A DNA stretch of 63,623 nt from positions 1-63,623 of the forward strand of contig CAYORX010000009.1 of assembly GCA_964406505.1 (NCBI GenBank), in the 5' to 3' direction. The notes below the pieces were generated by a model, which worked only from the letters and a program-made list of their open reading frames with translations, had not been told where the DNA came from and made no database searches. This stretch comes from DTU015 sp964406505. Its GTDB lineage: Bacteria > Bacillota > Sulfobacillia > Fermentithermobacillales > Fermentithermobacillaceae. Positions 8,965 through 18,367 of the stretch are shown here, piece by piece (position 1 is the first letter of the stretch; every line of letters begins with the position of its first letter). The translations under genes and the position numbers were made by a program.

Positions 8965-11085
8965 TTAGAAGGATGCACCGACTCTTGAGCCCCGCCGATT
9001 CGTGGAAATTGTTGGTGCATCTGGTGGGGTAAAGTTCGGAACAGGATGTGATTCTTGCCCGAAATTACTTTGAGATTGCTGTCTTCCTGGGAGCAAGATT
9101 TCAAATAAGTGGTTTGTAGAGCAAATGGGTGCTGAAGCGTCATTTTTGAAAATTTCATAATGCCAGTCGAAGCATGTTATATTTGTTCGTTGGCCGGACT
9201 TGTCGCAAACCTTTCCCCAATGGAGAGTTTCCGGCAGATCCCAATCTCTAATTGGGTGCTTAGCCAGCGCATTACCCATAAAACTTGCCCAGATAGGGCC
9301 TGCAACAGATGCTCCAGTACCAGAGAGACCATATTCGCGGTTGTCCCAACCTACGTAAACCGCGCAAGCTAGCTGTTGCGTGTATCCTACTAACCATGCT
9401 TCAAGATGTTCATCGGTGGTTCCTGTCTTTGCCGCGACGGGTCTGTTTCCTAAAAACCTCTCAAGTCCTGACGCAGTGCCCCCTGTACTGAATACTGAAC
9501 GCAGGCAACTTGTGAGCATATATGCGGTATCTGAATTTAAAACTCGTCGGGGTTCGGGTTGTGTTTCTAGCAAAATGTTTCCGGTTGAATCAACTAGTTT
9601 AAGTATTGCGATTGGTTCTGTATATATTCCTTGTGCTGACAGGGCTGCGCATGCTCCAGCCATTTCCATGGGCGTAACTTCAGACGCGCCTAGAGCAAGG
9701 GGAATGTTAGCTTGTAGAGGGCTTTCGATCCCTAACTTTTTCGCGTATTCAATTATTTTGTTTGGACCAATTTCAGAAGCCCATTTAGCTGCAACCACAT
9801 TGTCGGATATTGCAATAGCTTGTCTTATGTCAAGCGGAGCATAATGATATGCGGGCCAACCGAAGTCTCTCGGTTTATACACATCTCCTGGGGCATTTCC
9901 GGGAAACTCAATAGGCTCACATATTTGGGTATGGTTGATGGGGTATCCGGAATCCAAAACTGCGGCATACAGAAACACTTTAAATGCAGAACCCGGCTGT
10001 CGCCTGACCTGATATGCCCGGTTTAGTTGAGTTTCGTTGAAATCGCGCCCCCCGATAAGCGCTTTTACATGTCCTGTGTATGGTTCAATAGCGACCAATG
10101 CGCCTTGCGGTTGGGTTATTCCCCGTGAGTCACTGGCACCCTTCGGGAGATGTTCTTTAAAGGCTTTTTCAGCAGCTGTTTGTATTTTAAGATCCAGAGT
10201 GGTGAAAACTTCGTATCCGCCTTTATATATTTCAGATGCTACTTCGGGCAGCGTTTGGCGAATCTCAGCGAGAACAAAATCTACAAAATACGCTGCAGCA
10301 CTTTTTGGCATGCCGGCCGTTTCTATCTTTTGCTCCTTCGCTTCTTGAGCTGTAGTTTCGTCGAGCATTCCCTGGTCAACCATAAGGTTTAAAACTATTG
10401 ATTTCCGTTTTTCAGCTAGTTCTATGTCGTGATAAGGTGAATATATTTCAGGTCCTGTGATTATCCCTGCCATCATAGCCGATTCAGCTAAACTCATTTC
10501 TGTGGCAGATTTATTAAAGTAAAGTTTAGAAGCTGTTTCACACCCATAAGTTCCGTGCCCAAGGTAAATGATATTTAAATACATTTCAAGAATCTGCTGC
10601 TTAGAATATTGTTTTTCAAGTTGAACTGTGTATACTGCTTCAAGTATTTTGCGTTTTATAGTTCTATCGTGAGTAAGAAACAAATTTTTGGCAACTTGCT
10701 GGGTAATGGTACTGCCTCCCTCGACTACTTCGCCGGCTTTGAAATTTCTTAACAGCGCTCGGCCGAGAGAATGAAAATCTATACCTTTGTGTTCAAAAAA
10801 CCTTTTGTCTTCTACCGCAATCACGGCATTTTTAAAGTGTTCGGGAATCTTGTTGTATGGCAGTACTACCCTGTTTTCAACGAAAAGCGAAGATATAGTG
10901 TCACCGTTTGCGTCATATATGCGCGTGGCCTCAGGGATCGACAATTCAGGCAAGGGCAGTAAAATGAACAATGTGCCGGCAAGTGCCGCCAACAAGACTA
11001 AACATATGATGCCTATTTTCAAAAGTGTTAGCGCGCTTTTTTTGAACTTGTCGTTCGTCGTGCGCGATTTGCTTTTATGTTCCAT
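8965..11085 (-). CDS. Class A penicillin-binding protein (PBP1A type)
   Basis: Bifunctional peptidoglycan synthase of 706 residues. A short basic cytoplasmic tail and membrane helix (about 20-45) precede the GT51 glycosyltransferase (catalytic Glu in IAVEDKRFFEHKG, then EGGSTITQQVAKN). The transpeptidase domain has SxxK in PGSAFKVF, SDN in AISDNVV and KTGT in AAKTGTTDE. The last 40 residues are a Gln/Ser/Pro-rich tail. The start ATG follows AGGGGGTG on the minus strand. It converges on htrA with only 17 bases between stops and no evident terminator. Confidence 0.95.
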   Translation of the reverse strand: MEHKSKSRTTNDKFKKSALTLLKIGIICLVLLAALAGTLFILLPLPELSIPEATRIYDANGDTISSLFVENRVVLPYNKIPEHFKNAVIAVEDKRFFEHKGIDFHSLGRALLRNFKAGEVVEGGSTITQQVAKNLFLTHDRTIKRKILEAVYTVQLEKQYSKQQILEMYLNIIYLGHGTYGCETASKLYFNKSATEMSLAESAMMAGIITGPEIYSPYHDIELAEKRKSIVLNLMVDQGMLDETTAQEAKEQKIETAGMPKSAAAYFVDFVLAEIRQTLPEVASEIYKGGYEVFTTLDLKIQTAAEKAFKEHLPKGASDSRGITQPQGALVAIEPYTGHVKALIGGRDFNETQLNRAYQVRRQPGSAFKVFLYAAVLDSGYPINHTQICEPIEFPGNAPGDVYKPRDFGWPAYHYAPLDIRQAIAISDNVVAAKWASEIGPNKIIEYAKKLGIESPLQANIPLALGASEVTPMEMAGACAALSAQGIYTEPIAILKLVDSTGNILLETQPEPRRVLNSDTAYMLTSCLRSVFSTGGTASGLERFLGNRPVAAKTGTTDEHLEAWLVGYTQQLACAVYVGWDNREYGLSGTGASVAGPIWASFMGNALAKHPIRDWDLPETLHWGKVCDKSGQRTNITCFDWHYEIFKNDASAPICSTNHLFEILLPGRQQSQSNFGQESHPVPNFTPPDAPTISTNRRGSRVGASF

Positions 11086-11315
11086 TTTTCGACACCCCCT
11101 ATCTTCGAATATCCTAACCTAACAATCTTAATTGATAAAGGTGGTAGTTTACTGAACCCCGAATTTCTATTTGCAAGATTAATATTCCCAAAGTATAGGC
11201 TTGGAAACAAAACATCAGGACATAACCGCTTAAGTTTCGCTGTACATTCTTTTTTGATATAATCTTTTAAATACTTATTTAACATACTCGGATGGTTGAG
11301 TCTGGAGGGGTTGGG

Positions 11316-12152
11316 TTGCAGTTATGGTTTACCGAAGAATGGCTGAATGGCTTTTTAATATCTGTGCAAATCAAACAAGTGGTTTTTACCAAGCAGACAA
11401 AGTATCAAAAACTGGCCATATTCGATACTGTAGAATTTGGCAGAATACTTACCCTCGATAACGTCATCCAAACAACCGAGAAATATGAATATCTTTATCA
11501 TGAGAGTTTGGTCCACGTTCCTTTATTTAGCCACAAAAATCCTGAACGCGTCTTAATCATAGGCGGGGGCGATGGTGGTACTCTTCGAGAAGTTATGCAC
11601 CATCCACAAGTAAAGCAAGCTGTTATGGTTGACATCGATGGCGATGTAATAGAAGCATCAAAAAAACACCTGCACCTTTGGAATTCAGGATTTGATGATC
11701 CAAGAGCTACTGTGCTTATTCGCAATGGGTTAGAGTTTGTAGCAAACACAGATCAAAAATTCGATGTGGTTTTAGTCGATTCCACAGATCCCGAAGGACC
11801 TGGAGAGGCTTTGTTTAAATCAGAGTTTTATGCATCAATAGCTAAGATACTAAGGCCCGGTGGTCAACTTTGCGCACAAACGGAAAGCCCAATTGCAACT
11901 CCAAATATGGTAAGAGATATATACCAAAGGATAGCGCAAGTTTTTCCTATGACAAAACTTTATACAGCGCCTGTCCCTAGCTATCCCGGCGGATGGTGGA
12001 GTTTCACATGTGGTTCTTTAGACGGAGACCCTGCAAAACCGGTGCGCAAACCTGACATCTCTTGGGGGCTCAAATTCTATTCACCCGAAATTCACGAAAG
12101 ATTGTTTGTGCTCAACCCAAAACTTAAACGCGACATTGGAATAATAATCTAG
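11316..12152 (+). CDS. speE: Polyamine aminopropyltransferase (spermidine synthase)
   Basis: Transfers the aminopropyl group of decarboxylated S-adenosylmethionine to putrescine. From the TTG at 11316 the protein has 278 residues and begins QLWFTEEW, like Bacillus SpeE. The SD GGAGGGG (11304-11310) lies inside the longer frame from the ATG at 11292, which argues against that start. Motifs seen: GGGDGGTLREV (nucleotide loop), VDIDGDVIE, and DSTDPEGPGEALF (catalytic Asp region). It is followed by agmatinase, so this is a polyamine operon. No speA or speD is in the window. Confidence 0.94.
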   Translation: MQLWFTEEWLNGFLISVQIKQVVFTKQTKYQKLAIFDTVEFGRILTLDNVIQTTEKYEYLYHESLVHVPLFSHKNPERVLIIGGGDGGTLREVMHHPQVKQAVMVDIDGDVIEASKKHLHLWNSGFDDPRATVLIRNGLEFVANTDQKFDVVLVDSTDPEGPGEALFKSEFYASIAKILRPGGQLCAQTESPIATPNMVRDIYQRIAQVFPMTKLYTAPVPSYPGGWWSFTCGSLDGDPAKPVRKPDISWGLKFYSPEIHERLFVLNPKLKRDIGIII

Positions 12153-12178
12153 TTAAAATTATGTGGAGGTACCTAACA

Positions 12179-13078
12179 TTGTTCGATGGTTACATCCCCA
12201 AGTGGACTAATACTCATAGGCTTTCATGGATGTCTTTAAACCCCGAAGCTAGTGTTGTGGTGATGGGAGTGCCCCTTGATGAAACTACTTCATTTAGGCC
12301 GGGTACACGGTTTGGGCCTAGAGTGATTAGAGAATCTTCAGTGGCACTTGAAGATTTTTCTTTAAGGCAAAAGCGCGAGTTAATGGCGGAAAACTATTTT
12401 GATATAGGTGATTTGGTTTTACCTATGGGGCATTTAGACAAAGCGCTTTTCATTATTCAAAACGCTGCCGCAAGTATATTGGAGACTGACAGAAAGTTTT
12501 TAGCATTAGGTGGCGAACATTTAATAACGTATCCGTTGGTAAAAGCTGTAGCCGAAAAGTATCCGGATGTCGTTGTAATACAATTTGATGCCCACGCTGA
12601 TTTACGGATGTATTATACGGGGACTAAGTTTTCACATGCTACGGTTATGCGTCGGATAATCGAACACATTGGGTACGGAAGATTATATCAATTAGGTATA
12701 CGTTCAGCTTTTAAAGGAGAGCTGATAGAGGCCTGGGGTCTTTCGGAGATTCATTTTCATAACGTTTTAAAACCATTAAAGAGCATAATACGCAAGATAG
12801 GTACAAGGCCTATATACCTTAGCATTGACATCGATGTGGTAGATCCAGCCTTTGCACCTGGAACCGGGGTTCCGGAACCCGGTGGCATTACATCACAAGA
12901 ATTTTTAGATGCAATCGCGTATTTGGCAGGTAGCAATATTGTAGGCGTTGATTTAGTTGAGGTGGCGCCTGCGTATGATAATACAGGGCAAACAGGGCTA
13001 CTCGCAGCGGCTGCCGTAAGAGAAAGCCTTTTGATACTAACTCCTGAAGTTGGAATCGGGGCAGAGGCCGGCAGTTGA
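12179..13078 (+). CDS. speB: Agmatinase
   Basis: Hydrolyses agmatine to putrescine and urea with a binuclear manganese centre. The arginase-fold metal motifs are all present: GGEHLITYPL, FDAHADLR and SIDIDVVDPAFAPG. From the TTG at 12179 the protein has 299 residues; the SD TGGAGGT ends eight bases before it, whereas the in-frame ATG at 12161 precedes that SD. The gene lies 26 bases after speE, so putrescine made here can feed SpeE directly. Confidence 0.92.
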   Translation: MFDGYIPKWTNTHRLSWMSLNPEASVVVMGVPLDETTSFRPGTRFGPRVIRESSVALEDFSLRQKRELMAENYFDIGDLVLPMGHLDKALFIIQNAAASILETDRKFLALGGEHLITYPLVKAVAEKYPDVVVIQFDAHADLRMYYTGTKFSHATVMRRIIEHIGYGRLYQLGIRSAFKGELIEAWGLSEIHFHNVLKPLKSIIRKIGTRPIYLSIDIDVVDPAFAPGTGVPEPGGITSQEFLDAIAYLAGSNIVGVDLVEVAPAYDNTGQTGLLAAAAVRESLLILTPEVGIGAEAGS

Positions 13079-13106
13079 CTTGCATTGGGAAAGGAGATGT
13101 ATCCCC

Positions 13107-14801
13107 ATGGATGAGGGCTCGAGCGTTATTAAATACGTAAAAAACGATATAAAGCATAGGGTGACTAAAGCGATCGATAAAGCTAAACAAAAAGCAGACT
13201 TGCCCTCTTATGTTGAAATCGACATTAAGATAAACATACCGTCTAGGCCTGATCAGGGTGATTTTGCTACAGGTGTTGCTATGGCTTTGGCGAGTGAAGT
13301 GAAATCTGACGGCAAATCGGTGGCTGGTGCTATTGTGCGTCATCTTGAGTTAGAAGGTTCTTGGATTCAACGAGTTGACATCGCCGGCCCGGGGTTTCTT
13401 AATTTCTTTTTAAGCACTGGTTGGTTAGAAAAAGCTATGGCAGAGATATGGAAAAAGGGCCCGGCATACGGCCGTACTGCGTACGGAGATGGTCGCAAAA
13501 TTCTTCTTGAATTTGTTAGCGCTAACCCAACAGGTCCACTGAACGTGGTCAACGCAAGGGCAGCGGCGATTGGTGATTGTCTTGCTAGTTTACTTGAAGC
13601 ATGTGGTTATAAAACCGCGAAAGAGTTTTACGTAAACGATGCAGGGCATCAAGTAAATGTTTTGGCAAATTCACTGGAAGTTAGATATAGGCAGCAGCTA
13701 GGTGAAGATATGGCTCTTCCTGAAAACGGATATCATGGCGAATATCTTGTAGACATGGCGAAAGAGCTGTGTTCGCAAAATGCCAATCTGCTTGAACTTC
13801 CACAAGGTGAAAGACACGATTGGTTTAAAAATTATGCAGTATCGCATATGGTCGCTATGCAAAAACAAACATTAATTAAATATGGATTAGAATATGATAC
13901 TTGGTTTTCAGAAGAGAACTTGCGTCAACAAGGGAGTCCAGAAGCAACGATAGAACAACTAGCCCAAAAGGGATATTTGTATGAAAAAGATGGGGCCACA
14001 TGGCTTAGATCTACAGAGTTTGGCGATGACAAAGATCGCGTACTAATAAAATCAGATGGAGAAATGACATATCTTGTTCCCGATATCGCGTATCACAAAA
14101 ACAAGTTAGAACGTGGTTATGATTTGCTTATCGATATTTTTGGCCCAGATCACCATGGATACGTAAATAGGCTTAGGGCAGGAATTGCAGCTCTTGGTTA
14201 TCCTAAAGAAAGCCTTGAGGTGATTATCGCCCAAACGGTCAGACTTGTGAGGGGCGGCCAGGTAGCAAAAATGTCTAAACGCGGTGGAAGGTTTATCTCC
14301 ATGGATGAACTTTTAGAAGAAGCGGGTACAGATGCATGTAGGTTTTTCTTTTTGATGCGAGCACCGTCTAGCCACCTTGATTTCGATTTAGATCTTGCCC
14401 GACTTCAATCCAACGAAAATCCTGTATACTACGTGCAGTATGCTCATGCAAGGATAGCGAGCATCTTTAGACAAGCAAAGCAAGATGGATTCGTGCCAGC
14501 GTTAGGTCCTAATGAAATAGATTTTTCGCTTTTAGTAGAAAGCGCCGAAATACAACTCATGAAGCTGTTGGCAGCGTTTCCTGAAGAGGTGCACGAGATC
14601 GCTGAGGCGCGTGAGCCTAATAGACTCATCAATTACATGATGAACGTTGCATCGGCTTTTCATTCGTTTTATACGCAATGCCGTGTTTTAGGTGACGATA
14701 AGCATCTCAGTGCTGCCAGGCTTTATATCGCGCGTGTATGCCAGATCGTGCTCGCGAATGCGCTTAAAATGGCAGGTGTCTCAGCGCCTGAATCTATGTA
14801 A
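13107..14801 (+). CDS. argS: Arginyl-tRNA synthetase (variant HIGH motif)
   Basis: Charges tRNA-Arg. The protein has 564 residues from the ATG at 13107, which follows AAAGGAGATG; an in-frame TTG at 13050 lies inside speB. It has an N-terminal Arg-N domain, a class I catalytic core, the KMSKR signature (QVAKMSKRGGRF) and the C-terminal DALR anticodon-binding domain. Odd: the class I HIGH motif region reads ANPTGPLNVVNAR, so both histidines of the usual HxGH are asparagines. The rest of the core looks intact and no second argS is seen here, so I take it to be functional. Confidence 0.93.
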   Translation: MDEGSSVIKYVKNDIKHRVTKAIDKAKQKADLPSYVEIDIKINIPSRPDQGDFATGVAMALASEVKSDGKSVAGAIVRHLELEGSWIQRVDIAGPGFLNFFLSTGWLEKAMAEIWKKGPAYGRTAYGDGRKILLEFVSANPTGPLNVVNARAAAIGDCLASLLEACGYKTAKEFYVNDAGHQVNVLANSLEVRYRQQLGEDMALPENGYHGEYLVDMAKELCSQNANLLELPQGERHDWFKNYAVSHMVAMQKQTLIKYGLEYDTWFSEENLRQQGSPEATIEQLAQKGYLYEKDGATWLRSTEFGDDKDRVLIKSDGEMTYLVPDIAYHKNKLERGYDLLIDIFGPDHHGYVNRLRAGIAALGYPKESLEVIIAQTVRLVRGGQVAKMSKRGGRFISMDELLEEAGTDACRFFFLMRAPSSHLDFDLDLARLQSNENPVYYVQYAHARIASIFRQAKQDGFVPALGPNEIDFSLLVESAEIQLMKLLAAFPEEVHEIAEAREPNRLINYMMNVASAFHSFYTQCRVLGDDKHLSAARLYIARVCQIVLANALKMAGVSAPESM

Positions 14802-14899
14802 AAAAGCGAACGAGACTGTGCATCATACATAAACCGTAACTGGTTAATTTTGGTTTTGCCCAAGTGAATAATCAAATGGTAGTTGGCAAAAATATAGTC

Positions 14900-14945
14900 G
14901 GTGTGCCTTACACGAACAATATAACGTATAAGGCGCACCTTTTTT
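14900..14945 (+). terminator. Rho-independent terminator after argS
   Basis: Inverted repeat GGTGTGCCTTA (14900-14910) and TAAGGCGCACC (14929-14939), eleven pairs with one G-U, followed by six T. It lies about 100 bases after the argS stop and ends the speE-speB-argS unit. Confidence 0.9.
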
Positions 14946-15297
14946 GTTCTATAAATCTCTTTAGATCCGCGGTAGTAAATGCTTAAGTAAGCTCAAAAGC
15001 GAAACCGCGTTGGTTCAGGGTTCCTTTGTTTTAAGCTTTATTTATACCTGATTTTCTGCATTAAAAGAAGGTATTGTCCGAAACACGTCGAACAAAAAGG
15101 CAATACAATAACGAAGCTATTATCGCTGCAGTAGTTATTATTCTTCGTATTAGTTAATATTTTTACTTCAAACATGTTTCTCACATCACTATTTAAGTGC
15201 AAAGCGGCACAATAAATATCAAACCAGGGAGGGGATATCGGTCTTTATTTTCAACGTTTATATCCGGTGTTGGAATTATTAGGAGGTGAATGTACAC
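14946..15297 (+). other. Untranslated region ahead of the four-gene membrane operon, with a nested inverted repeat
   Basis: No gene is seen. CGCGGT (14968-14973) pairs with ACCGCG (15004-15009), and inside it GCTTA-AG-TAAGC (14981-14992) forms a second stem, so the transcript could fold into a small two-helix element. I do not recognise it as a known riboswitch. I found no convincing sigma-70 or sigma-54 promoter here. The SD of the next gene is AGGAGGT at 15281. Confidence 0.35.
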
Positions 15298-16080
15298 ATG
15301 AAAATCGTGCCTGGTAACGTATTCGGCTTTTGGATGTTCATTGCAATATCGGGTTTAGCTATTTACGCTATAAGGTCGTCAGTACAAGGTAAGTCCGTAG
15401 TAACCATTAGAGATATACCAGGGCTTGAAGCTATAGAAGAGTGCGTCGGACGAGCCACAGAAATGGGAAGACCAGTGCACTTTTCACCCGGGCTAGGGGA
15501 CATAGTATCTACTTCTGTGCCCGATACTCTTGCGGCACTTCAGATCCTTTCATATGTTACTAATTTATCTGCGAGATACGAATCAGATCTGCTTGTAACT
15601 GTTCGTATGCCAAATGTTTTTCCTTTAGCCACAGAAACTGTCCGTCAAGGGTATGTTGCTGCCGATAAGGCCGAAGCATACAACGAGAATATAGTACGTT
15701 TTGTATCTAGTGATCAAGACGCTTATGCAGCTGGTGTTATAGCCCTTATGCATCAGGAAAAAGTTGTTTCGAGCATTTTAGCCGGTTTGTATATGGGAGA
15801 AGCTTTATTGCTTGCTGAATCTGCGGCTAGGTTGGGAATCATGCAAGTGGCAGTTACGGCTTCTATCACTCAGGTACCATTTTTTGTCGCTGCTTGTGAC
15901 TACACCGTTATAGGTGAAGAACTATTTGCCGCAGGTGCATACGTATCTGACGACAAAGGTCGTCTTGGTGCCATAGCTGGGCAAGACTATATCAAAACGA
16001 TAGTCATGGCGATCATTATTCTCGGCATCGTTTTCACGTCTGCGGGCAGTAATTTTGTACAAAACATATTGACGTTTTAG
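15298..16080 (+). CDS. DUF6754-like membrane protein, first gene of a four-gene module
   Basis: Uncharacterised protein of 260 residues. It has a membrane helix near the N-terminus (about 9-26), a soluble middle of about 200 residues, and a second helix at the C-terminus (about 235-256). The middle contains a conserved-looking HFSPGLGDIVSTSVPDTLAALQIL stretch and alternating hydrophobic strands and helices; I recognise it loosely as DUF6754. I chose ATG 15298 because the GTG at 15286 overlaps the AGGAGGT SD. Function is unknown. Three more membrane genes follow at short spacing, so it is probably one subunit of a membrane complex. Confidence 0.75.
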   Translation: MKIVPGNVFGFWMFIAISGLAIYAIRSSVQGKSVVTIRDIPGLEAIEECVGRATEMGRPVHFSPGLGDIVSTSVPDTLAALQILSYVTNLSARYESDLLVTVRMPNVFPLATETVRQGYVAADKAEAYNENIVRFVSSDQDAYAAGVIALMHQEKVVSSILAGLYMGEALLLAESAARLGIMQVAVTASITQVPFFVAACDYTVIGEELFAAGAYVSDDKGRLGAIAGQDYIKTIVMAIIILGIVFTSAGSNFVQNILTF

Positions 16081-16127
16081 ATAAGAGTGCTTGACTACCG
16101 ACTATTTTATCGAAAGAAGGTGTATTT

Positions 16128-16793
16128 ATGCGGAAAGAAGCACCATTAGTCATTACTGCAGTAGTTTCTCTCATAGTTATGCTAAGTCAAATCACTACCG
16201 GCCCAATACCAGTGCTTGGCATTTCAATGCCTAAACTTTTTGAGCAATATATCAGTTCGTGGATGACAGTGGTCTCTGCGTTTGCTCTTTGTTTGGCATC
16301 GGTTAACCTAATAAGAGTGCATTCTAAAACCATATCGCGAAAACAACCCCAATGGATCTACAGTTTGATTTTGATCGTCACCCTGATGATCTATGGCATT
16401 TTTAGTACATATACTAACCTTAATCCAGACAACGAAACTGCAGCTGCCAATTACTCATTGATCTACAACCACATTCTTTCTCCGTTAATGACAGGTCAAT
16501 GGGCATGTTTAGCTTTTTACGTAGCTTCAGCATCGTATCGGGCTTTTCGCGCAAGAAACTTAGAAGCAGCGGTGTTATTGATTTCTGCGGTGCTAGTAAT
16601 GTTAGGTGCAGCCCCGGTTGGGGGGCTTATTTGGAGTAAACTACCTGCGATACAAGGTTGGCTTTTAGATATACCAAATATGATTGGGCAAAGAGCTATA
16701 CTGATAGGTGCCGCAATAGGAAGTTTTGTTGCGTGCTTGCGTACTATGCTTGGAATGGAACGCAGTCACCTTGGCATCAGAGGCTCAGACTGA
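16128..16793 (+). CDS. Uncharacterised polytopic membrane protein (module gene 2)
   Basis: 221 residues with about six predicted membrane helices: about 6-25, 40-62, 76-97, 121-140, 150-172 and 190-210. No family is recognised with confidence. Loops are short; one with DNETAAANYS between helices 3 and 4 is the longest. ATG start with AAGAAGGTG upstream, 47 bases after gene 1. The operon context suggests it forms the membrane part of the module together with gene 4. Confidence 0.7.
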   Translation: MRKEAPLVITAVVSLIVMLSQITTGPIPVLGISMPKLFEQYISSWMTVVSAFALCLASVNLIRVHSKTISRKQPQWIYSLILIVTLMIYGIFSTYTNLNPDNETAAANYSLIYNHILSPLMTGQWACLAFYVASASYRAFRARNLEAAVLLISAVLVMLGAAPVGGLIWSKLPAIQGWLLDIPNMIGQRAILIGAAIGSFVACLRTMLGMERSHLGIRGSD

Positions 16794-16822
16794 TCGATAT
16801 TCAGTAAGGAGGTGTTGAAATA

Positions 16823-17659
16823 ATGGATATTATCAATAGACTGGAGAATATCGACAGTAGGGCCATATATGTAATTTTGCTTATCGCCTTATCGCTTCCG
16901 TTACTTCGGCCCCTCGGTATTCCCATGGAAATAAGTCCGATGACTCGTGCCGTGTACGATATTATCGAAGGACTTGATCCGAATAACGATAGGATACTGC
17001 TGTCTATAGATTATAGCCCGGGTGCAGGGTTAGATGCAGAAGTATCTCCTGTGGCAGTGGCACATCACATTACAGAACGTGGCATAAAATGGGCAGCGAT
17101 TTCATTTGGAACTACCGATGGTCCCATGATGACCAATAGGATCATTACTGATCTCGAAGAACTCGGATACAAATACGGTGACGATTTTGTGAATTTAGGT
17201 TATATGGCGGGTGGAGAAAATGCTATCAGGCTGTTTGCTCTTGACACCCAAAGTGTGACAATTGACGTCAGAGGTAACAGCACAGCAAGTTTACCAGTTA
17301 TGCAAGGTATCGAAACTATCAAAGATTTTGCCTTTGTAATGCAGTTTTCAATGAGCAGCCCTGAAGATTGGATACGGCAAGTGGTAGATCCAATGGGCGT
17401 AAAATTTGCAACGGGTACTGTAACGGTATCTGTTCCCGGTATCGTCCCTTATTACAACTCAGGACAGGTAAAAGGTTTAATGGGTGGCATGTCCTCCGCC
17501 GCTCAGTATGAATTGCTATGTGCAAGTCCTGCTCGCGGGGCTTCTATGATGGATGCCCAATCTATCGGTCATATAATCATTATTTTATTTATTGCATTAG
17601 GCAATATCGGTTATTTCATGAAGAAGAAACAAGAAGAAACCACGGCCGGCAGGCAGTGA
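16823..17659 (+). CDS. Uncharacterised protein with a soluble domain between two membrane helices (module gene 3)
   Basis: 278 residues. A helix near 15-33 and one at about 248-266 flank a soluble domain of about 210 residues, and the C-terminus KKKQEETTAG is basic, hence probably cytoplasmic. The positive-inside rule then places the soluble domain outside the membrane. The domain has alternating strand-helix character (RILLSIDYSPG, KWAAISFGTTDG, FAFVMQF), which could be a ligand-binding fold, but I cannot name it. ATG start after AAGGAGGTG; 29 bases after gene 2. Confidence 0.7.
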   Translation: MDIINRLENIDSRAIYVILLIALSLPLLRPLGIPMEISPMTRAVYDIIEGLDPNNDRILLSIDYSPGAGLDAEVSPVAVAHHITERGIKWAAISFGTTDGPMMTNRIITDLEELGYKYGDDFVNLGYMAGGENAIRLFALDTQSVTIDVRGNSTASLPVMQGIETIKDFAFVMQFSMSSPEDWIRQVVDPMGVKFATGTVTVSVPGIVPYYNSGQVKGLMGGMSSAAQYELLCASPARGASMMDAQSIGHIIIILFIALGNIGYFMKKKQEETTAGRQ

Positions 17660-17675
17660 GGCAGGAGGTGAAAAG

Positions 17676-18299
17676 ATGCAGATTTCAACAGATATTTGGC
17701 AATGGATAGCGGTCGCTTGTGTTTTAGGTATGTGGTCGCTGGCGTTGTATAAAGATAATCCTTTCTACCAAGTGTGCCAAAGCGTATTTGTCGGTTCTTG
17801 TGCCGGACATGCTATCGGCGTAGCTGTTGGAAACATTTCTAATTTCGGTTTCAAGCCCTTGTTTGGAAAAGGACAAATGGATCTGGTTATACCTATTGTT
17901 TTGGGTGTGCTTTTATATGCTCGTTTTTTCAACCAAATCGCCTGGTTAAGCCGCTGGCCAATTGCCTTTTTAGTAGGTGTTGGCGTCGGCCAAACTATAT
18001 ACGCCTCCTTAAGGTCACAAATTATAAATCAGGCAATTGCGTCTATGATAACGTTGCCCGGTGAGACCGTCGGTGCAACCGTTAATGGACTCATTTCTAT
18101 CGTAGGTTTGTTATCTGTGCTTACCTATTTCCTTTTCACCATTCCCCAAGGCAAATTCATTGGGGGTGTGTCTAAACTTGGCCGTTGGTTTATGATGGTA
18201 ACCTTCGGAGTAGGATTCGGTAACGTTGTATCTGGTCGACTTTCGGTAATTTTAGGTGAACTACTTAGAATTTTTAGCGATTGGTTAGGTATGATTTAA
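17676..18299 (+). CDS. Uncharacterised polytopic membrane protein (module gene 4)
   Basis: 207 residues, about six predicted helices, glycine-rich within the membrane (GSCAGHAIGVAVG, FLVGVGVGQTIYA, FGVGFGNVVSG). The glycine-lined helices resemble those of transporters or channels, but that is only an impression. ATG start follows AGGAGGTG, 16 bases after gene 3, so the two are almost certainly cotranslated. A terminator follows, so the unit ends here. Confidence 0.7.
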   Translation: MQISTDIWQWIAVACVLGMWSLALYKDNPFYQVCQSVFVGSCAGHAIGVAVGNISNFGFKPLFGKGQMDLVIPIVLGVLLYARFFNQIAWLSRWPIAFLVGVGVGQTIYASLRSQIINQAIASMITLPGETVGATVNGLISIVGLLSVLTYFLFTIPQGKFIGGVSKLGRWFMMVTFGVGFGNVVSGRLSVILGELLRIFSDWLGMI

Positions 18300-18320
18300 A
18301 AATTTTATCGTTAATAAATT

Positions 18321-18365
18321 AACCGGGTGGGAATACATTAAACTGAAGTTTTCCTACCCGGTTTT
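18321..18365 (+). terminator. Terminator between converging units
   Basis: AACCGGGTGGGAA (18321-18333) pairs with TTCCTACCCGGTT (18351-18363) through a 17-base loop and is followed by TTTTG. It ends the membrane module. On the other strand it lies immediately after the regulator stop and may work in both directions, though the T tract there is poorer. Confidence 0.85.
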
Positions 18366-18367
18366 GT

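Noticed and set aside
9160..10392. Several plus-strand open frames of 60-154 codons
   Set aside because: They are antisense to the PBP gene, whose motifs are complete; no SDs or recognisable products.
12888..13343. 151-codon minus-strand frame
   Set aside because: It overlaps the speB 3' end and argS 5' end, both well supported; no SD or family match.
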